Source of the DNA: Chrysemys picta bellii
Lineage: Eukaryota > Chordata > Testudines > Emydidae
Direction: 5' to 3'
Length of the DNA: 64,000 nucleotides
NCBI RefSeq assembly: GCF_011386835.1
Contig: NC_088792.1
Coordinates: 63,967,287-64,031,286 of the forward strand
Shown here: piece after piece, positions 59,450 to 64,000 of the stretch
Numbering within the stretch: the first letter of the stretch is position 1
Layout of the letters: each line of letters begins with the position of its first letter
Position numbers and translations under genes: made by a program
Notes under the pieces: generated by a model
The model's input: only the letters and a program-made list of their open reading frames with translations
Told to the model about the DNA's origin: nothing
The model's database searches: none

Positions 59450-59647
59450 ATGTCTTACACTTAAAATTTAGGTTGACATAGATATGGTGCTAAGGGGCAT
59501 GAAAAGTCCACACTCCAGGGCACCACAGCGATACAAACCTAAATCCTGGTGTACATGCAGGTAGGCCGATGGAATAATTCTTCTGATAACCTAACTACCA
59601 TTGCTCATGAAGGTGATGTTCCTACAGAGATGGAAAAACCTTTCAGT

Positions 59648-59742
59648 CGTCGTAAGCTGTGTCTACACTATGGGTTTATGCCAGCATACCTACAACACCA
59701 TAATTATGCCACTATAGTCCCCATAGTGTAGATATGTCCTTA
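59648..59742. mobile_element. Harbinger-like MITE
   Basis: The short inverted ends gtctacactatggg and cccatagtgtagat resemble the TIR of the full Harbinger element. The left flank has TAA and the right flank TTA, so the target duplication is uncertain. Confidence 0.45.
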
Positions 59743-60114
59743 GTTCACTTTAGTTTTATCCCCTTTGAAGGAAGCAAGATGACATATCCTCCCTGGTCTA
59801 CTTCTCTTTGTGCCTGATCAAGGTCCAGTGTTCAGCAGGCATGGAGGGACCGTCACAGTCACCATGCCAGAGGCTGCTGATTAAAACAGACAAACACACC
59901 ATTAGATTTACAGTCACGGTGGAAAGGGAAAGATAAGTCTTAAAACTCCCTTGCATTTCTTATTAAAGATATTTATGGCGATAATGTTAATTGTCACTTC
60001 AGCTTTGGAGTGCTCATTACAGCACCATTTTGCAGCTCAAGCCATGGTGAGTACAGCCTAGCAGGGAGAAGGCCAGGGAGGATGGTCTATTGCATGGAAG
60101 GTTTAGACACTGGG

Positions 60115-61217
60115 TGTGACATTACCCAGGGTACAATATGGACTGATGGACAGCTGTGCATGTCCTCTCAATTCTCCAACCTGGGGTGCTTTGCTGTGAG
60201 AGCAACTACTCCTGGTCAGTTCAGACACAGCCTCCAGCATGTAAATCACTCCCAGCTATATTGTATGAGTGCTATAGCCAGTCACCCATGAATTACACTA
60301 CAGTGCAACACTAGCAAACTCCCAGTCCCAGACTTTCTCCCAGTTATGTGCGTCTTGTACTGCTCAGCTCCTTCTGGACAAAACAAGCTCATATAAAGTC
60401 TGTCATTTAATTAATAGAAAATTATATGCACAAATCTTGTTATCCCAAATGAAATTTCCCAAACACATACTGGTTTAGTTAAAACAATAACACAATTATA
60501 TTGACTACAGAAAGATAGATTTTAAGTAATTACAAGTAATGAGGCATAAAAATCAGCATTGATTACAAAGAAATAAAAGATGAAATGCAACTAACACCTA
60601 ACTTAACAAGTTAACTGAATTCAAAGCAAGAGGTTTCTCTCACCACCTGCTTTAGCAGTCTTACGGCTGGAATCCTTTCAGCAGGACCCCTGCCCCAGTT
60701 CAGTGTTAATTTCCTTCTTCTCAGTAGTTGTTGATGCCATGGGCAGAGAAAAAAGGAGGAGTCATTTGAAGCATCTGTTCCCCATTTTTATATCTTTTCC
60801 TCCTCTTTTTGAGAAATCATCTCCAGCTGGGGTTCAGGAGACAGCAAGTCTGTGGGACGGGAACTTCCAGCTGTTTCTTTGCCAAGATGTAAATTTCTCA
60901 CGTACACCCTTTTCCTGCCAAAGCATGGCTGCTTAACCAGGTAATAGTCCGTTTGATTTTGTTGACAGCTGGCTGAGGCGTCAGTTTGCCTTTTGTCTTT
61001 GAGGGACCGGTTTGTGCCTGCTTTTCTAAACTTGGAATATGTCTCAGTAATGTTTACAGTGGAATCTTATAACTTTACATATAATGTTGCCACACATTTT
61101 ACCAGGACAATAATGATGAGCAATTATGAGTTTTCAAATGATTGTCACAAGGCATACTTTGTACAAAATCCATTATAGTTTTGTAAAAAGGGTGAATATA
61201 GGGATACAGACTGTCAT
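60115..61217 (-). mobile_element. solo LTR, family C (ERV/Gypsy type)
   Basis: About 1.1 kb, from tgtgacattaccc to actgtcat on the plus strand, with the direct repeat actggg on both sides (60109-60114 and 61218-61223). The minus strand has a TATA-like 'gatataaaaatgggg' near 60795. No coding interior remains. The left LTR end carries one extra base before TGACAG, so the boundary may be off by one. Confidence 0.55.
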
Positions 61218-61465
61218 ACTGGGCACCCTGCGTATGAGTGTAGGGAATGAATGGCAGCTGTTCATCTCAAAAGACAATGGTGTAAGTGTTGAAGCAATTC
61301 AGTTACTCTGTGTTATGCTTCAATATCGCAAGTGACTAGTAAGTCCAATTCTCAAGCAACAGTCCTTGCCACAGATAATGCAGGTGTAAAGTGCTGAGCC
61401 AGAAGATTAACTAATACATTACTAGCACTTGAGGCCTGCTGTACTTCCCTCTTTCTCAACCACCT

Positions 61466-61690
61466 CTATTCAGCCTCTTTGACTCCTTGGTGCAGACCAG
61501 CCCTCCAGCATGTCCTCTTGCTAGCTGCATCTTCCCAGCTTGTAGTGTCAATGCTGCAAGTTTTCAATTCCCCTTTGCAAACGTCTTTGAACCTGAGCCT
61601 AGGTTGGCCCAGGGGCCCTGGAGCATCTGGAATTTCTCCAAACAGGAGTTCCTTTGTAATCTGGCCATCTGGTGCAGGTGACCAAGCCAA
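61466..61690 (-). pseudogene. non-LTR retrotransposon ORF2 C-terminal fragment
   Basis: The minus-strand frame reads ITKELLFGEIPDAPGPLGQ, RLRFKDVCKGELKTC and SIDTTSWEDAASKR..WR. This is the pattern of the C-terminal tail found after many vertebrate LINE reverse transcriptases (LFGEL..G.R..G.P..R.KD..K..L...I...SWE..A.DR..WR). Only about 75 codons survive. The exact LINE clade was not determined. Confidence 0.55.
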
Positions 61691-62059
61691 TGGTGTTTGA
61701 GAATAATGATTAGACTTGGCAATTTTGCTTTCTCACATATAGGGTAAGTATGGTGAATACTCTGGTGTACTCCAGGCGGGACCGTGTTTGCAGAGGAAAG
61801 CCAGCACCATCAGCTGGGAAGATGCGATGTGAGCTGTCCATGCTGAGCAAACAGGAAGTGGAATTTCAAAAATTCTTGGGTATTTAAAGGGGCAAGGGTG
61901 CCTGCCTGTGTACCTGGCTGCAGGACAGCAGAATAGAAACTGCTTACCAAAGTGGTCATGATAGGCATTGTGGGACACCTCCTGGAGGCCACTTAGGGTG
62001 ACATAAGCAAGCACAGTGTCTTTACTGACACTGCATCGCTTTCACCTTGTCGTAAAAAG

Positions 62060-62172
62060 CTCTATGCCACTCGTCAAGGCGGGAGGAGCATTGTTTTGTG
62101 TACACCTCCACTGTTTTGTTGATGAAACCTGACTTGTGTTGACAAAACTATGTAGTGTAGACAAGGCCTAAA
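62060..62172. repeat. Harbinger-like MITE end
   Basis: 'actatgtagtgtagacaaggccta' matches the right terminus of the Harbinger transposon. The left end is not clear. Confidence 0.4.
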
Positions 62173-62551
62173 TATGGGAAACTGTGCTAATATGGGTCAG
62201 GAAATCTGTGTTACAGTTTACTCTTGTAGGGTGAACAGACTATTGTATCAGGATATCACTGTGTTGTATCCAGGTTCCTTCTACTGCAGATAGGGTCTTA
62301 TACATTATTAACTGTGCTCATCAGTGTTTTCCACAGGAATTGAAATTAGGTAGGGGGGTGTTCAAATTTACGGGGCGGGGTGTGTGTTTCAGGGCCGATG
62401 AGGGGTGAGACTGTGAGGGGGGAAGATGGGCTGTATGGCACCATAGCAAAAACTGAAAAATATTTCATGACCATTTTATTAGATTTAACTCATGTTTTAA
62501 AACCATCACACAAATTAAAGTTGGCTACTCAAGCCTTCTATGAAGCACTAT

Positions 62552-63717
62552 CATCTACATCCTTCTTGGTTTCTTCTTATAATTTTGCACAACTCTGTTA
62601 ATGAACTTATTAAATGCAGTGCGTTCATCTTTGGTGGCTTCTCGTGTGTCCGGTACTTTCATTCCTTCAATTGATATGCTCATTAGTTCATTCACATGAT
62701 CAGACAGAAGGCAACTTTTTTCAGAACACAAAATTCTATTCCATGAGGCAAAAGAACGCTCAACTGTAGCTGTTGTGACTGGGAGTAGCAAGAGATGAAT
62801 TCCTACTTCTTTCATCCCAGGAAACATAGCACAAAGATCGGGTCAAGCCACTATTGATGATAAAAAAGAAGTTGAAGTCAAATCTTCATTCATTCGTCGT
62901 ATGATATTCCACTCTGTGTTCAAATTCTCTATTCTATCCTGAGCACATGGCAGCCCCATTGCTGGTAGTGCCTCACTCCACTCAACTGTCAGTGTTTTAT
63001 AGGACAGGGATTTATAAAATCTACGTAGAGGTTGAGTAAAATCTAGAAGTCGTTGTTGTAGATTTTTAAGAATCAAGTCTGTGTACTTTTTCAGTTGTCT
63101 TAACAAAAACACTTCTTGTCCCCTTCACTTAAGGATTCAATATAAATGCTTTCATTAGTCAACTTCTGGACTGAAGTCTTTGCTTCTTCCAGTACTTTTT
63201 CAATGGATAGCTCTCTGATTGATCCAAATGTAGCTTCTATTGCTGGACAAAGATCTACTACTGTTGTAGCAGATGCCTGGATGGCATTGTTTAATGACCC
63301 AAGTGGTTTCAACAGTAGATTTACAAGAGAAAGAACGGCAATCGTCTTCTCTGAACGTAGTAGCAAAAGTAATCCACCAGCCTCACTACTTAGATCCATC
63401 CAATGTTGGTAGATACTTTCCAAAGCCAGTAATAACGGACAGCAGCCAAGGATCGCTCATGAAAAAAACAGAGCGTTTTCCCAGGCAGGACTAATTTGAA
63501 CTTCAGTCCCAGTGTATCTTCTATATTTTCCAAGATATTCAGTCTTTTTGGACTCTTGCTGAAAAAAGAATATAATTAATACATTAAATGTATAGCTTTT
63601 TAAATGTATTTTGAAGAGTCTACAGCTTGTACTAGCGCTAGTTGGAGTAGATGGCCTCTGCAGTGTGTATAGGAGAGATTAGGGTTTTCTGTGAGCAAAG
63701 CTTGTACTCCACCATGT
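62552..63717 (-). pseudogene. hAT transposase, C-terminal half, inverted
   Basis: The C-terminal half of the same hAT transposase type as at 51.8-58.06 kb, on the minus strand. It starts RHGGVQALLTENPNLSYTHC at 63717, runs through SFFSKSPKRLN near 63560, and then occupies shifted frames: SSEAGGLLLLLRSEKTI and VVDLCPAIEATFGSIREL in 63100-63423; LKKYTDLILKNLQQRLLD and LNTEWNIIRRMNEDLTSTSF in 62843-63112; and the C-terminal dimerisation domain (LLLLPVTTATVERSFASWNR, NELMSISIEG) in 62555-62827, ending RRM. At least two frameshifts and several stops make it dead. It starts at the codon after that at which the N-terminal half stops. Confidence 0.8.
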
Positions 63718-63725
63718 CTTCCAGA

Positions 63726-63840
63726 CAGGGCCGGCTCTGGCTTTCTAGCTGCCCCAAGCAAAAAAAAAAAAAACACACAGCCTGTGGCGCAGCCGGAGCC
63801 AGGGTGCAGGGGGACTCCCTGCCCTGCAGATGTGCCCCGA
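63726..63840. mobile_element. hAT MITE, right part (split, inverted)
   Basis: Begins cagggccggctctgg after cttccaga (63718-63725), the reverse complement of tctggaag at the partner end. It contains an A-run. It is the other end of the MITE that interrupts the hAT transposase gene. Confidence 0.7.
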
Positions 63841-64000
63841 CTTGAACTTCATGCCTTTAGCAAATTTGTCTTAACTTTCCTGTAGTGCTTGTCAAAACAA
63901 GGCGTTATTCTGGAAGGAGGGGTTACTCACTGTGACAGTGCATTCCATATTTCTTATGAAAATATGCTTATGATATGAATATGACATAACTGAGATATAC
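63841..64000 (+). repeat. inverted repeat arm X' reaching the window end
   Basis: Reverse complement of 58395-58554 over the full 160 bp. From 63932 it reads TGTGACAGTGCATTCC, the start of a family A-like LTR that runs off the window. Confidence 0.85.

Overview
The window is vertebrate nuclear DNA and most likely comes from a cryptodiran turtle. The lineage call rests on repeats: a tRNA-derived SINE of the tortoise/cryptodire type (51.6 kb), CR1 LINEs, DIRS-type retrotransposons, abundant hAT MITEs and a full-length Harbinger transposon. These are assignments from memory of the families, not database matches.

The one recognisable single-copy host gene is TRA2A (transformer-2 alpha, an SR-like splicing activator) on the minus strand. 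Its CpG-island promoter and first coding exon lie at about 38.3-38.5 kb. Coding exons 2 (25.4-25.6 kb), 3 (19.8-20.0 kb) and 4 (8.0-8.2 kb, first two thirds of the RRM) follow at falling coordinates. All splice sites are canonical and the four exons join in frame to 177 codons. The rest of the RRM and the C-terminal Gly and RS regions lie beyond position 1. The introns are large (about 12.7, 5.5, 11.6 and more than 8 kb). Intron 1 carries AGAA-rich stretches on the sense strand, including a candidate poison exon of the kind TRA2 paralogues use for autoregulation. The introns also hold two degenerate DIRS-type elements, a nest of CR1 LINEs with smaller transposons, MIR-like SINEs, hAT MITEs and a long (TA)n tract.

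The region from 38.6 kb to the end appears to be gene-free upstream DNA built of layered transposons. It includes a CA/TG-rich degenerate minisatellite with a large inverted repeat (38.9-41.3 kb), LTRs of at least three families, a fold-back family with 10-14 bp target duplications, and several hAT MITEs with clear 8-bp duplications. From 51.8 kb a hAT transposase gene lies in pieces. Its N-terminal part is on the plus strand, broken by a solo LTR and by a complete 4.86-kb Harbinger transposon with both genes apparently intact. Its C-terminal half sits about 5 kb further on in the opposite orientation. Matching 8-bp duplications of one inserted MITE at the two breaks show that the halves were once joined and were separated by an inversion.

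No CRISPR array, bacterial operon or wholly new system is visible. The most interesting content is the transposon archaeology, the intact Harbinger element and the possible TRA2A regulatory exon.
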